Of a DNA stretch of 64,000 nt, positions 50,558-59,742 are shown in pieces. Numbering within the stretch: position 1 is the stretch's first letter; each line of letters opens with the position of its first letter. The stretch comes from JAICSD01 sp035637115 (GTDB lineage Bacteria; Acidobacteriota; Vicinamibacteria; Vicinamibacterales; 2-12-FULL-66-21). Made by a program: the position numbers and the translations under genes. The notes beneath the pieces are model-generated. The model did no database searches, had not been told where the DNA came from, and was given only the letters and a program-made list of their open reading frames with translations. Location of the stretch: contig DASPXV010000199.1 of the NCBI GenBank assembly GCA_035637115.1, positions 15,468 through 79,467 of the forward strand, written 5' to 3'.

Positions 50558-52141
50558 TCAGCGGCGCAGCCGGTACACGCCAGTGCGCGCGGTCATGTAG
50601 AGCGTGCGGCCGTCGGCGTCCCCCCATGCCATGTTCGCGGGCAGTTCGGGCGCGCGAATCGTGCCGAGGTGGCGGCCGGCAGCAGAGATGATCCACACGC
50701 CGCCCGGTCCAGAGACGAACAGGTTGCCTGCCGGATCGACCTTGACGCCATCGAGCGCTTCCTCTCCAGGCGCGCCCGTTATATCGAAGAACACGCAGCC
50801 GTTCGCCAGCGATCCGTCGGCGGCGACTTCGTAGCGCATGACGATCTTGCGCGACGTGTCCCAGTTGGTCACATAGAGATAGTGCTCGTCCGGCGAGAAC
50901 GCGATGCCGTTCGGGCCTTTCAGATCGCTCGCGACGACGGTCAGCTTCCCGTCCGCCAGGCGAAACACGCCGCTGAATGGCAACTCCTTCCGTGGATCAT
51001 CGAACGCCTTGGGCAGCCCGAACGGCGGATCGGTGAAATACAGCGCGCCGTCGGACTTGTAAACGAGATCGTTCGGGCTGTTCAGGCGCCGTCCCTCGAA
51101 GCGATCGGCCAGCACAGTGACCGTCCCGTTTTTCTCGATGCGGACGACGCGACGGTTGCCGTGCTCGTCGACCGTCAGCCGTCCCTCGCGGTCGAAGGCT
51201 AGCCCGTTGGAGCCGGGCTGGCCGTACTCTGCGATGTCGGCGCCGCTGTACCCGCTGTTCGTGCGGTAGACCGACACCTGGCCATCCGGCGTCCAGCGAT
51301 AGATCTGGTTGTTGTTGGGATCGCTGAACAGCAGGTACCCATCCGGTGACCAGGCCGGTCCTTCCGTGAAGCCAAAGCCACCGGCGATCTTCTCGATGCG
51401 CGCTCCGCGCGGCACAATCGCATCGATCGCCGGATCGAGCCGCAGCACGTCCGCTTCGACCGATGACAACGTACCGATGCGCTCCGGCCTGTAGAACTTC
51501 AGCGTCGCGGATCGCACCCAGATGAAATTGGGAGGCGGTTCAGAGAGCGGACCGTTGGCGCCGAACACCGCGAGCTGTATCCGCTGCCCCGGGCGCGCAT
51601 CACGCGCGATCACGACGCGGTTCGGTGCGTTCCACCCTTTTACCAGCTGTCCACCCGCCTGCCCGAGCACCAGCGGGAGCTGTCCGTCGACCCAGATCTC
51701 CGCGTAGTCGTCCACTACGATCTCGAACGCGACGGTCGCTCCGGCTGTTGCGAACGTCCCGATCCGGTCGGGGATCGTCACGTTGATGCGATACCAGTTG
51801 AATGCAAGACGCCCCTTCGACCGGCGCTGGTCGAGACGATCGGGCGCGATCACTTCCCACGCACTGTCATCGTACGCCGCATTCCCGGCGTGCGGCTCCA
51901 CGTCATACGCGCGAGTCGGCGCGCCGGACGCTTTGAGATCCGGACCGACGGCCCGGTGATCGACTTCGACAATGCGCGTGTCGCTGTAGCGCCACTGCCC
52001 TTGGACGGCGCGCACTCCATCCGGCGTCGTGAGATCGATGATGACGTCGGGCCGGGCAGCCGGCACGTCGCCGGTCACCTGCGCGGCGGCCGGCGATCCC
52101 AGCGCCAGTATCAGGAGCAACCCAACCGCGGCGTTCTTCAT
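50558..52141 (-). CDS. Secreted SMP-30/gluconolactonase with an N-terminal carbohydrate-binding-like domain
   Basis: A 527-aa exported protein: signal peptide (~1-21), a jelly-roll domain (~35-225; VAFEIVVDDYAEIWVDGQLP), then a six-blade SMP-30 propeller (~240-527) with the metal ligands in place: Glu in FTEGPAWSPDG, Asn in RLNSPNDLVY, Asn in GPNGIAFSPDE, Asp in LDGVKVDPAGN. The family hydrolyses sugar lactones. Its start overlaps the stop of the GlcG-cupin gene (ATGA), so the two form one operon. Together with the divergent GMC oxidoreductase it suggests oxidation of a sugar to a lactone and its hydrolysis. Confidence 0.88.
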   Translation of the reverse strand: MKNAAVGLLLILALGSPAAAQVTGDVPAARPDVIIDLTTPDGVRAVQGQWRYSDTRIVEVDHRAVGPDLKASGAPTRAYDVEPHAGNAAYDDSAWEVIAPDRLDQRRSKGRLAFNWYRINVTIPDRIGTFATAGATVAFEIVVDDYAEIWVDGQLPLVLGQAGGQLVKGWNAPNRVVIARDARPGQRIQLAVFGANGPLSEPPPNFIWVRSATLKFYRPERIGTLSSVEADVLRLDPAIDAIVPRGARIEKIAGGFGFTEGPAWSPDGYLLFSDPNNNQIYRWTPDGQVSVYRTNSGYSGADIAEYGQPGSNGLAFDREGRLTVDEHGNRRVVRIEKNGTVTVLADRFEGRRLNSPNDLVYKSDGALYFTDPPFGLPKAFDDPRKELPFSGVFRLADGKLTVVASDLKGPNGIAFSPDEHYLYVTNWDTSRKIVMRYEVAADGSLANGCVFFDITGAPGEEALDGVKVDPAGNLFVSGPGGVWIISAAGRHLGTIRAPELPANMAWGDADGRTLYMTARTGVYRLRR

Positions 52142-53013
52142 GACGCACTCCGCGGCGCAGTCGCCTTCACGACGAAGTAGAGAAACGGTGCGGTGACGTT
52201 CTTGAACAGGTGCGGCACGCCGTTCGGAATGATGACGACGTCCCCTTTCACCAGCGCGCGGGCGTCGCCTCCGTCGATTCGCGTCCCGCGCAGCTCGTCG
52301 GGCCCGACCGCCTTGGCGTCTACGGCCTGTCCGCCGGTGATGAGCGTGGCACTCCCCTCGATGACATAAAGAATGTCGGTATCGCGCGTGTGGATCTCGG
52401 CCTGCCCGTCGCGCTCGCGCCGGCTGGCGTGCACTTTGTAGCCTGCCGTCTCGAGCAGCGGAACGCCCTTCGCGAACGCGGTCGCGACGTTGGTGCTCGG
52501 CAGATAGGTTGTCGCCACGCCATCCGATCCGCTCATACCAACGGCCGCCGTCAAGGCCGCCGCACCGGCGAGCGCGAGCTCCTCGTCCTGCTGCGCGGAT
52601 GCCGCGCCGCTGACGCCGACGCCTCCGACGATGCGGCCGTCCACCGTGATGGGCACGCCCCCCTGGAGCGGCGTGAAGTCATTCAGTGCCGTCATGGCCG
52701 TGCGGCTCTTGTTGATCAGCTCTTCGAAGACGCGCGTCGGCTTCTTGAAGAGAGCGGCCGTCCGCGCCTTTCCGATCGAAATGTTCGCGCCGGCGGCGAA
52801 CGTGCCGTCGAGCCGCTCGAGCGCCATCAGGTTGCCTCCGTCGTCGACGACGGCAATGACGGCGCCCGGCGCGCCCTTGGAGGCTCCTTCAGCCCTGGCG
52901 GCTGCAATCACTCGGCGGGCGCCTTCGAGCGAGAGTGTCGGCTTGTCGATCGTCTGGGCGCCGGCGTGACCGGCGGTTACGAGGAAGATAACTGCGGCGA
53001 AAACTCTTTTCAT
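52138..53013 (-). CDS. Secreted GlcG/HbpS-cupin fusion protein
   Basis: From ATG 53013 (AAGGAG upstream) the product has 291 aa: a signal peptide (~1-20), a GlcG/HbpS-type domain (~25-175; APGAVIAVVDDGGNLMALER, TPLQGGVPI, GGVGVSGAASAQQDEELA), and a C-terminal cupin (~185-290; TDILYVIEGSATLITGG, GDVVIIPNGVPHLFKNV). HbpS binds haem; GlcG travels with glycolate use. The fusion with a cupin is uncommon, and the missing first cupin His pair suggests binding more than catalysis. The first 14 codons of the longer frame lack a ribosome site. Confidence 0.82.
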   Translation of the reverse strand: MKRVFAAVIFLVTAGHAGAQTIDKPTLSLEGARRVIAAARAEGASKGAPGAVIAVVDDGGNLMALERLDGTFAAGANISIGKARTAALFKKPTRVFEELINKSRTAMTALNDFTPLQGGVPITVDGRIVGGVGVSGAASAQQDEELALAGAAALTAAVGMSGSDGVATTYLPSTNVATAFAKGVPLLETAGYKVHASRRERDGQAEIHTRDTDILYVIEGSATLITGGQAVDAKAVGPDELRGTRIDGGDARALVKGDVVIIPNGVPHLFKNVTAPFLYFVVKATAPRSAS

Positions 53014-53062
53014 TACGTGCTCCTTTGCGTCCCTTCGATGACGCGACGCCGCCACCGGTTAC

Positions 53063-53869
53063 ATGACACCAGGCCGCTCCTCCGGCATCCAAGCGCGCGT
53101 GAAGAGGCATTGGCCGGAATACGCGATGGAGATGGCGGGGCTCGCCTGTTTCATGGCGGCGGCGGTGGTGATCACGACCACGGTCGAACACCCCGCCTCG
53201 CCGCTGCGCGCCGCGGTGCCATCAGCGATCGCGCGCCGCGCGCTGATCGGCGTCGGCATGGGCTTGACGGCGGCGGCTCTCATTTACTCGCCGTGGGGTC
53301 GCCGATCGGGCGCGCATCTGAACCCGGCGGTGACGCTGAGTTATTTGCGCCTGGGCAAAGTGGGCCTCGCGGACGCGGGGTTCTATGTGGCCGCGCAGTT
53401 CGCAGGCGCCGCCCTCGGGCTTGGCGCGGCGGCAGCACTGTTGAGAGGCGCGGCCGCGAACGCCGCCGTGCACTACGTCGCCACGGTCCCGGGTGTGGCA
53501 GGTGCGGCGGCGGCGTTTGGCGCCGAGCTCGCGATTTCCTTCGGCATGATGACGACGATCCTGGCGGTATCGAACACGCCGCGTGCCGCGCATTTCACCG
53601 GTGCGATCGCGGCATGCCTGATCGCCGCGTACATCACGATCGAAGCGCCGCTGTCCGGCATGAGCATGAATCCCGCGCGCACGTTCGCGCCGGCGATCGC
53701 CGCGGGCGCCAGCCGCTTCCTCTGGATCTACTTCATCGCTCCGCCGCTCGGCATGCTGCTGGCGGCGGAGACCTATCTTCGGCGTCACGGCGCGGCCGCC
53801 GTGCGCTGCGCGAAACTTCATCACCCTGCGGCGGGCCCCTGTCACTTCAACTGTGGAAAGGCTGTATGA
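53063..53869 (+). CDS. MIP-family aquaporin / small-solute channel
   Basis: A 268-aa six-helix channel with both half-helix motifs, HLNPAVTLS (Asn87) and MSMNPARTFAP (Asn203), and the selectivity-filter Arg after the second. Residues typical of glyceroporins (the D of NPARD) are absent, which favours a water- or small-neutral-solute-type pore. The last ~20 residues are rich in His and Cys (KLHHPAAGPCHFNCG), which is odd for the family. The stop overlaps the GMC start (ATGA). Confidence 0.85.
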   Translation: MTPGRSSGIQARVKRHWPEYAMEMAGLACFMAAAVVITTTVEHPASPLRAAVPSAIARRALIGVGMGLTAAALIYSPWGRRSGAHLNPAVTLSYLRLGKVGLADAGFYVAAQFAGAALGLGAAAALLRGAAANAAVHYVATVPGVAGAAAAFGAELAISFGMMTTILAVSNTPRAAHFTGAIAACLIAAYITIEAPLSGMSMNPARTFAPAIAAGASRFLWIYFIAPPLGMLLAAETYLRRHGAAAVRCAKLHHPAAGPCHFNCGKAV

Positions 53870-55464
53870 CCGAGCACTACGACGTCATCATCATCGGGAC
53901 CGGCGCGGGCGGCGGCACGCTCGCGTGGCGTCTCGCCCCATCCGGCGCGCGCATCCTGCTGCTGGAGCGCGGCGAGTACGTGCAGCGCGAAAAGGAGAAC
54001 TGGAGCACGCACGCCGTGAACGTGGCAGGGCGGTACGCGACGAAGGAAGTGTGGACCGACGGCGACGGCAAGCCGCTCCATCCCCACACGAACTACTACG
54101 TTGGAGGGAATACGAAGTTTTATGGATCGGCGCTGTTCCGGCTGCGCCGCGAGGACTTCGGAGAAATCCACCATTTCGGTGGCGTATCTCCTGCGTGGCC
54201 GATCGGCTACGAGGAGATCGAGCCATACTATGCCGAAGCGGAGCGGCTGTATCACGTCCATGGCATCCGAGGTGAGGATCCGACGGAACCGCCCGCAAGC
54301 GGTCCTTTTCCTCATCCGCCCGTGAGCCATGAGCCACGCATCCAGCATCTGAGCGAGGACTTCCAGCGCGCCGGTCTGCGTCCGTTCCACGTGCCGCTCG
54401 GGATCATGCTCAACGAGCAGGATCCGCAGCGCAGCAAGTGCATCCGGTGCAATACGTGCGACGGATTCCCGTGCCTGCTGCACGCGAAGTCAGACGCGCA
54501 GGTCGTCTGCGTCGATCCCGCGCTGCAATATCCCAACGTCCGCCTGCTGACCGGCGCATACGTCCAGCGGCTGGAGACGAGCGCGTCGGGCCGCGAGATC
54601 TCGCGGGTCGTCGTGTCGCGCAACGGCGCCGTGGAGCACTACTCTGCCGACATCGTCGTCACGTCGTGCGGCGCCATCAACTCCGCGGCGCTGCTGCTGC
54701 GATCGGCGAACGATCGTCACCCGCGCGGCCTCGCGAACGGCTCCGACGCTCTTGGCCGTCATTACATGGGGCACGTCAACTCGGTGCTGATGGCGGTCTC
54801 GAAGTGTCCGAATCCGACGATCTTCCAGAAGACGCTCGCGGTGAATGACTTCTACCTCGGATCACCCGAGTGGCCGTTCCCCATGGGGCACATCTCCTTC
54901 GTCGGCAAGTTCGATGGCGTGACGCTGTCTGCAGGCGCGCCGGCAATCGCGCCCGGTTTCACACTGGACCTCATGGCGAAGCACTCGCTGGATTTCTGGC
55001 TGACCTCCGAGGATCTTCCCGATCCCGAGAACCGGGTGACCGTCGATCGCGAAGGGCGCGTCGTCCTGCGCTACAAGCCGAACAACGAAGAAGGCCACAA
55101 ACGCCTGACGAAGAAGCTCGAGTCGATCATGCAGCACCACTCGTCGTGCGCCATTCACGGGCATGAGTGCCACCTCGGCCTGTTTTCGCGCAACCTCTTC
55201 GTGGGGCAACGGATCCCGCTGGCCGGTGTCGCGCACCAGAACGGCACGCTCAGGTTCGGCAACGATCCTGCGACGTCCGTGCTCGATCGGACCTGCCGCG
55301 CGCACGAGATCGACAACCTTTACGCGGTCGACGGCAGCTTCTTCCCTTCGAGCGGCGCGGTCAACCCGGCGCTGACGATCATGGCTAACGCGCTTCGCGT
55401 GGGTGACCATCTACTCGCCAGGCTCGGACACCGCGCCGGCACGCAGATGGCGGTGACGTCGTGA
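53866..55464 (+). CDS. GMC-family oxidoreductase
   Basis: From ATG 53866 (532 aa): FAD-binding VIIIGTGAGGG (residues 11-17 glycine-rich), TNYYVGGNTKFYGSALFRLR, and the C-terminal block AVDGSFFPSSGAVNPALTIMANALR with the catalytic Asn of the His/Asn pair. A cysteine cluster KCIRCNTCDGFPC sits in the middle and is also found in GMC subunits coupled to electron carriers. No signal peptide or Tat motif is visible, so export would need a partner; a small subunit is not evident. Coupled by overlaps to the aquaporin before and the glyoxalase after it. Substrate probably a sugar or alcohol. Confidence 0.9.
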   Translation: MTEHYDVIIIGTGAGGGTLAWRLAPSGARILLLERGEYVQREKENWSTHAVNVAGRYATKEVWTDGDGKPLHPHTNYYVGGNTKFYGSALFRLRREDFGEIHHFGGVSPAWPIGYEEIEPYYAEAERLYHVHGIRGEDPTEPPASGPFPHPPVSHEPRIQHLSEDFQRAGLRPFHVPLGIMLNEQDPQRSKCIRCNTCDGFPCLLHAKSDAQVVCVDPALQYPNVRLLTGAYVQRLETSASGREISRVVVSRNGAVEHYSADIVVTSCGAINSAALLLRSANDRHPRGLANGSDALGRHYMGHVNSVLMAVSKCPNPTIFQKTLAVNDFYLGSPEWPFPMGHISFVGKFDGVTLSAGAPAIAPGFTLDLMAKHSLDFWLTSEDLPDPENRVTVDREGRVVLRYKPNNEEGHKRLTKKLESIMQHHSSCAIHGHECHLGLFSRNLFVGQRIPLAGVAHQNGTLRFGNDPATSVLDRTCRAHEIDNLYAVDGSFFPSSGAVNPALTIMANALRVGDHLLARLGHRAGTQMAVTS

Positions 55465-56477
55465 AGCGGCTGCACGGGTTCCTGCTCTGTGCACTGTTCC
55501 TCGGAACGATGCTCGGCGCCGTCGATTCGAACGGCCGCCCGCCGCTGCCCGTGACACGCGTCGACACGGTTGGATTCACCGTCGCGGACATGGATCGCGC
55601 GGTGGAGTTTTACACGCAGGTCCTGACTTTCACGAAGCAGTCGGACACGGAAGTTTCGGGACGTCCCTACGAGCTGCTCTCCGGGTTGTTCGCGGCCCGG
55701 GCCCGCGTCGTCCGTCTCGGCCTCGGCGACGAGCAGATCGAGCTCACCGAGTACGCGGCACGCGGCCGGCCGGTCCCGGCGGACTTCCGTTCGAACGATC
55801 GCGCCTTTCAGCACGTCGCGATCATCGTCGCCAGCATGGACAAAGCGTACGCGCGACTGCGCGCGCATGGCGTCGAGCATGCGTCGTCCGGACCGCAGCG
55901 GCTGCCGGACTGGAATCGCGGCGCTGGCGGCATCCGTGCGTTTTACTTCCGGGATCCCGATCGCCATTTCCTCGAGGTGCTGTCGTTCCCTCCGGGCAAA
56001 GGCCTCGAGAAATGGCATCGTCCGGGCGGCGCGCTCTTCCTGGGTATCGACCACACCGCGATCGTCGTCAAGGACACGGACGCGTCGCTCGCGTTCTACC
56101 GGGACACGCTCGGATTCGTAGTCGCCGGCGAGGCGGAGAACTACGACGTGGAACAGGAACACCTGAACAACGTGTTCGGCGCGCGGCTGCGTATTACCGC
56201 GTTGCGCGCGGCCGAGGGGCCGGGCATCGAGCTGCTGGAGTATCTCGCGCCGCGTGATGGCCAGCCCGCTCCGGACGATCTGCGTGCGAACGATGTCGCG
56301 CACTGGCAGACGACGCTCGTGACGGCGTCGCTCGATCCGATCCTGCCGCTCGCCCGCGCGCACAGGCTCTCGCTCGTGTCGCCAGGACCCGTCGATGCGC
56401 ATCCTTCGCTGGGATTCCACGCGGGAGCGCTGACCCGGGATCCGGACGGCCACGGAATGCGGCTCGTGACGCGGTGA
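55461..56477 (+). CDS. Secreted protein with two VOC (glyoxalase-fold) domains
   Basis: Starting at GTG 55461 (overlapping the GMC TGA), the product has 338 aa: a hydrophobic signal-like start (~1-20), a first VOC module (~30-175; TRVDTVGFTVADMDRAVEFYTQVL, FYFRDPDRHFLEVLSFP), and a second (~190-338; IDHTAIVVKDTDASLAFYRDTLGF, LTRDPDGHGMRL). His and Glu ligands typical of metal-dependent VOC enzymes are present in both. It may be an isomerase, lyase or dioxygenase for the GMC product. Confidence 0.85.
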   Translation: MKRLHGFLLCALFLGTMLGAVDSNGRPPLPVTRVDTVGFTVADMDRAVEFYTQVLTFTKQSDTEVSGRPYELLSGLFAARARVVRLGLGDEQIELTEYAARGRPVPADFRSNDRAFQHVAIIVASMDKAYARLRAHGVEHASSGPQRLPDWNRGAGGIRAFYFRDPDRHFLEVLSFPPGKGLEKWHRPGGALFLGIDHTAIVVKDTDASLAFYRDTLGFVVAGEAENYDVEQEHLNNVFGARLRITALRAAEGPGIELLEYLAPRDGQPAPDDLRANDVAHWQTTLVTASLDPILPLARAHRLSLVSPGPVDAHPSLGFHAGALTRDPDGHGMRLVTR

Positions 56478-56549
56478 AACCGCCGGAGCCCGTGAGCATC
56501 CAAGCACCTGTAACGCGGAGCATGACGCGCCGCCTGTAAAGGAGAAGAG

Positions 56550-56981
56550 ATGAACGTGAAGAAGATTGCAGCGCTCGCGTGCGCCGCCGCCGTGGCCGTC
56601 CTGATCGGCACGGGCGCCGCCGCGGCCCAGGGCCACACGAGCAAAGTGTTTGCGGGCGCCAAGGTGAACGCGGGCACCGTCACCCACACGATCGAGAACG
56701 GCAAGCACGTCCTAACGCTGTCGGACGACTTCCAGGTGCCGGACACGCCGGATCCGCACTGGCAGATCGTGGACACAAAGGGGCGCGTGTTCCTGCTGCA
56801 GCGGCTGAAGACGAAGGGCGCCGTCGCCGGCCTCGCCGGGGATCGCGTCGTCAAGTCGATTACGCTGCCCTCGTACATCCAGGACATCGCGAAGGTGCAG
56901 ATCTACTGCGCCTGGGCGGAAGCCGTCCTCGGCGAGACGACCTTCGACGCGAAGATCATGACGGTCGCCAGCGCGAAATAG
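56550..56981 (+). CDS. Small secreted DM13-like protein
   Basis: A 143-aa exported protein (signal ~1-27, AAAAQG) preceded by AAAGGAGA. The mature part resembles a DM13 domain: G-x-V-T-H-x-I-E, LTLSDDFQVPDTPDPHWQIV, LPSYIQDIAKVQIYCAWAEAVLG with one conserved-looking Cys. DM13 is proposed to take part in electron transfer. It follows the VOC gene by 72 bases and may belong to the same transcript; if so it could link the GMC enzyme to the envelope electron chain. The assignment is by motif impression only. Confidence 0.7.
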   Translation: MNVKKIAALACAAAVAVLIGTGAAAAQGHTSKVFAGAKVNAGTVTHTIENGKHVLTLSDDFQVPDTPDPHWQIVDTKGRVFLLQRLKTKGAVAGLAGDRVVKSITLPSYIQDIAKVQIYCAWAEAVLGETTFDAKIMTVASAK

Positions 56982-56997
56982 AACGGCGACGAAGAGC

Positions 56998-58905
56998 TCA
57001 GGCCGCGGGCTTGAGAGAGGCGAGCAGGCGCTGGAATTCCGGCGCCTGTTTCATTTTGTCGAACTCCGGTTCCACCCGCAGGAACATCATCCAGCCGGAT
57101 CGATCGCGGTTGGCGCGATCGAGCCATCGCAGCGCCTCGGCGGCATCGCCGAGACCCGCGGCGATCAGCGCGAGGTGATACGGCGCCACGTATCGGGCCG
57201 GGCCCTCGGCCTGTAGCTCCTTTGCGATTGCTTCGGCCCGTCCGCGGTCGCCGGACACCGCAAACCCGTAACCGAGATGGGCGCGCATGTAGGCGCTGTT
57301 ACCCGACAGCGTCACGGCGTTCGTCAGTTCGTCGAGTTGCTCCTCCATCCGGCCCTGCACGCGGTAGCACTGCGCGAGCCCCCAATGCGCGACCGCGAAT
57401 GACGGGTTGACCTCGAGCGTCTTCCGGAACTCCGCGGCGGCTTCATCAATCTTGCCCGAGTAATACAGCCGCACGCCCAGCGTCGTGCCGCCCGTTGCCG
57501 AGAGCGGATCCAGCTCCATGCCTCGATGCGCTTCGGCCGTCGCCTCGTCCATCCGTCCGGCCGCCGTCAGAATTCCCGAGTAGTACTGGTGTGCCTTGGC
57601 GTGGCTCGGGTTGAGACGGATGGCGTCCCGGATCTCGCGCTCCGCCGCGGCGAGGTTCCAGTCGTACGTGAAGTGCACCATGGCCATCACGGCGTGCGCA
57701 TCGGGCGACTCGGGGTCGAGCGCCAGCGCGCGCTCGGCTGACGCGCGCGCCTTGCGCAAGAGAATCTCGGGCTTCTCGACTTCCCAGCCGGGAGCGCCGA
57801 GGAGCCTGTAGCAATCGCCCAGACCGGCGTGCGCGGGCGCATAGCGGGGATCGATCGCGATCGCGCGCTCGAAATACTCGATCGCCTTTCGCGTGCTCGC
57901 TTCCGTGGCCTGCTCGCGGAAGAACTTCCCGCGCAACGTGTATTCGTATGCCGAAAATGAGACAGGCGCGACGGACGACGAGAGCGCGCCGCGGCTGCCG
58001 AGCGTCGGCGCCAGCGATTTCGCGATCGCCATCGCGACATCCTTCTGGATGCCGATGACGTCCGCCGCCTTACGGTCGTAACTGTCGGCCCAGAGCTGCG
58101 TCTGCGTCTTCGACTCGACGAGCTGCGCAGTGATGCGAACGCGGTCCGCATCGCGGCGAACGCTTCCCTCGAGCACATAGTCGACGCCGAGCTCCGATCC
58201 GATCTCCCCGATCGCTTTGTTCGTGCTCTTGTAGTGCATCGACGTCGTGCGCGCGATGACACCGAGATGCGACGGCTCGAGCGCGCCGAGCTCTGCAATC
58301 ATCTCCTCCGTAAATCCGTCGCTGAAGAACTCCTGGTCCGGATCCCCGCTGAGGTTCTGGAACGGAAGGACGACCAGCCGCATCGCTCCACCCTGTGTCG
58401 CAGCGGGCCTGGACAAGCGCCACCACCCGCCGAGAACGAGCGCCATGACGCCGACTGCGGCTACAGAGATCCACCATCGTCTGAATCGCGGCTGAGACGG
58501 CAGTGTCACCGGTGCGGGTGCGGGCGGTGGCGATTCGAGAGGAGCCGGCTCCGGCACTCGCGGCACGACCGCTTCGACGGGCGCAATGAACCGGTAGCCT
58601 TTGCGCGGAATCGTTTCGATGTACCGCGGGCTGTCCGCCGAATCGCCCAGCACCTCGCGGAGCCGGTTCACCGACGTGTTTAACCCATGATCGAAATCGA
58701 CGAACGTGTCGGCAGCCCACAGCCGGGCGCGCAAGTCATCCCGCGTGACCAGCTCGCCAGGGCGCTCCAGCAGAATCAGCAGGATGTCGTACGGCCGGCC
58801 GCGCACACGAATCCGCAGACCCTGCTTGCGAACCTCACCGCGCTTCGCGTCGACCTCGAACAGGCCAAAGCGATAGGAAATCCGCGCGCCTTCCGTAGTG
58901 GTCAT
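56998..58905 (-). CDS. Winged-helix / TolB-like / TPR transmembrane regulator
   Basis: A 635-aa protein from ATG 58905: an OmpR-type winged helix (~5-100; FGLFEVDAKRGEVRKQG, TFVDFDHGLNTSVNRLREVL), a Pro-rich linker, one membrane segment (~150-170), a TolB/FlgO-like domain (LVVLPFQNLSGDPDQEFFSDGF, ITAQLVESKTQTQLWADSYDR), and about eight TPR motifs (ALDPESPDAHAVMAMVHF, INPSHAKAHQYYSGIL-like). This CadC-type layout is widespread in acidobacteria; targets are unknown. A 7-bp inverted repeat lies 16 bases upstream of the start. It shares no overlap with its convergent neighbour. Confidence 0.88.
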   Translation of the reverse strand: MTTTEGARISYRFGLFEVDAKRGEVRKQGLRIRVRGRPYDILLILLERPGELVTRDDLRARLWAADTFVDFDHGLNTSVNRLREVLGDSADSPRYIETIPRKGYRFIAPVEAVVPRVPEPAPLESPPPAPAPVTLPSQPRFRRWWISVAAVGVMALVLGGWWRLSRPAATQGGAMRLVVLPFQNLSGDPDQEFFSDGFTEEMIAELGALEPSHLGVIARTTSMHYKSTNKAIGEIGSELGVDYVLEGSVRRDADRVRITAQLVESKTQTQLWADSYDRKAADVIGIQKDVAMAIAKSLAPTLGSRGALSSSVAPVSFSAYEYTLRGKFFREQATEASTRKAIEYFERAIAIDPRYAPAHAGLGDCYRLLGAPGWEVEKPEILLRKARASAERALALDPESPDAHAVMAMVHFTYDWNLAAAEREIRDAIRLNPSHAKAHQYYSGILTAAGRMDEATAEAHRGMELDPLSATGGTTLGVRLYYSGKIDEAAAEFRKTLEVNPSFAVAHWGLAQCYRVQGRMEEQLDELTNAVTLSGNSAYMRAHLGYGFAVSGDRGRAEAIAKELQAEGPARYVAPYHLALIAAGLGDAAEALRWLDRANRDRSGWMMFLRVEPEFDKMKQAPEFQRLLASLKPAA

Positions 58906-58920
58906 GCTGACGAGGGTGCG

Positions 58921-58941
58921 ATCCGGGATTCTAGCCCGGAT
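58921..58941. promoter_or_regulatory. Inverted repeat upstream of the TPR regulator gene
   Basis: ATCCGGG-ATTCTAG-CCCGGAT: a perfect 7-base-pair inverted repeat with a 7-base spacer, 16 bases before the regulator's start codon. It could be an operator for autoregulation or a leader hairpin. Confidence 0.4.
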
Positions 58942-59040
58942 GAGGACTTCGGCCAAATGCCATGGTTGCAGTGACTTACCAGATGAGGATCATGTGTATG
59001 CCGGTGCATTGCCGCATGAATCGGCGCGGGCTAGATTTCG

Positions 59041-59053
59041 CCTCGAAACGAGG
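59041..59053 (+). promoter_or_regulatory. Small hairpin covering the ECF sigma gene ribosome site
   Basis: CCTCG-AAA-CGAGG forms a five-base stem whose second arm includes the AGG of the AGGTGA Shine-Dalgarno sequence (59051-59056) used for GTG 59062. It may reduce translation of the sigma factor; the stem is short and could be chance. Confidence 0.3.
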
Positions 59054-59061
59054 TGAATGCT

Positions 59062-59742
59062 GTGGACACAATCAACGAGGCCACGCTGCTTGAGCGGCTC
59101 CGCACCGGCGAAGACGCCGCGTTCGAGCTGCTGATTCGCACTTACGGCGGCCGGCTGCTCACCGTCGCCCGCGGCATCCTCCGGAACGATGAAGACGCCC
59201 GTGACATCGTTCAGGGGGCGTACGTCTCCGCGTTCCGCGCATTGCCGACCTTCAAAGGCACCTGCCAGCTCTCGACCTGGCTGCACCGCATCGTCGTCAA
59301 CGGCGCGCTCATGAAGCTGCGGACGCGGCGCCGGAAACCAGAGGAATCGATCGAAGCGATGCTGCCGACGTTTTTGGAAGACGGGCATCACACCGAGAGC
59401 TTCTCGGATTGGGCGGCGCAGGCGGACCGGCTGCTCGAGGACAAGCGGAGCCGCCAGGCGGTTCGCGATGCGATCGCGACACTCCCTGAAGGACACCGGA
59501 CGGTCCTCATGCTCCGCGACATCGAGGAGATGTCGACGGAGGAGGCAGCGCTGCAGCTCGGGATAACCCCGAATGCCGTGAAGATCCGGCTGCACCGCGC
59601 CCGGCAGGCGCTGTCGACGATTCTTCGCCGTTCGATGGAAGGAAACACCGTGGCCGCGCCCGGCATCCAACGCACGACATGCCGGACGCATCCCGTCGTC
59701 CCGACCCCTTCGCCCTCGACATCCCGCTACAGTCCCGCCTAG
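59062..59742 (+). CDS. ECF RNA polymerase sigma factor
   Basis: A 226-aa ECF sigma factor: region 2 (AAFELLIRTYGGRLLTVARGIL, DARDIVQGAYVSAFRALPTF, TWLHRIVVNGALMKLR) and region 4 (AIATLPEGHRTVLMLRDIEEMS, ALQLGITPNAVKIRLHRARQAL) are both complete. GTG 59062 is chosen because AGGTGA lies just before it; GTG 59053 is in frame. After region 4 comes a ~32-residue Thr/Pro/Ser-rich tail that overlaps the next gene by 64 bases, so the tail may be a by-product of overlap. No anti-sigma gene with a zinc finger follows, unlike most ECF loci. Confidence 0.9.
   Translation: MDTINEATLLERLRTGEDAAFELLIRTYGGRLLTVARGILRNDEDARDIVQGAYVSAFRALPTFKGTCQLSTWLHRIVVNGALMKLRTRRRKPEESIEAMLPTFLEDGHHTESFSDWAAQADRLLEDKRSRQAVRDAIATLPEGHRTVLMLRDIEEMSTEEAALQLGITPNAVKIRLHRARQALSTILRRSMEGNTVAAPGIQRTTCRTHPVVPTPSPSTSRYSPA

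Noticed and set aside
52210..53865. Upstream extension of the GMC oxidoreductase frame
   Set aside because: Antisense to GlcG-cupin and a second frame of the aquaporin; the FAD motif N-terminus starts at 53866.
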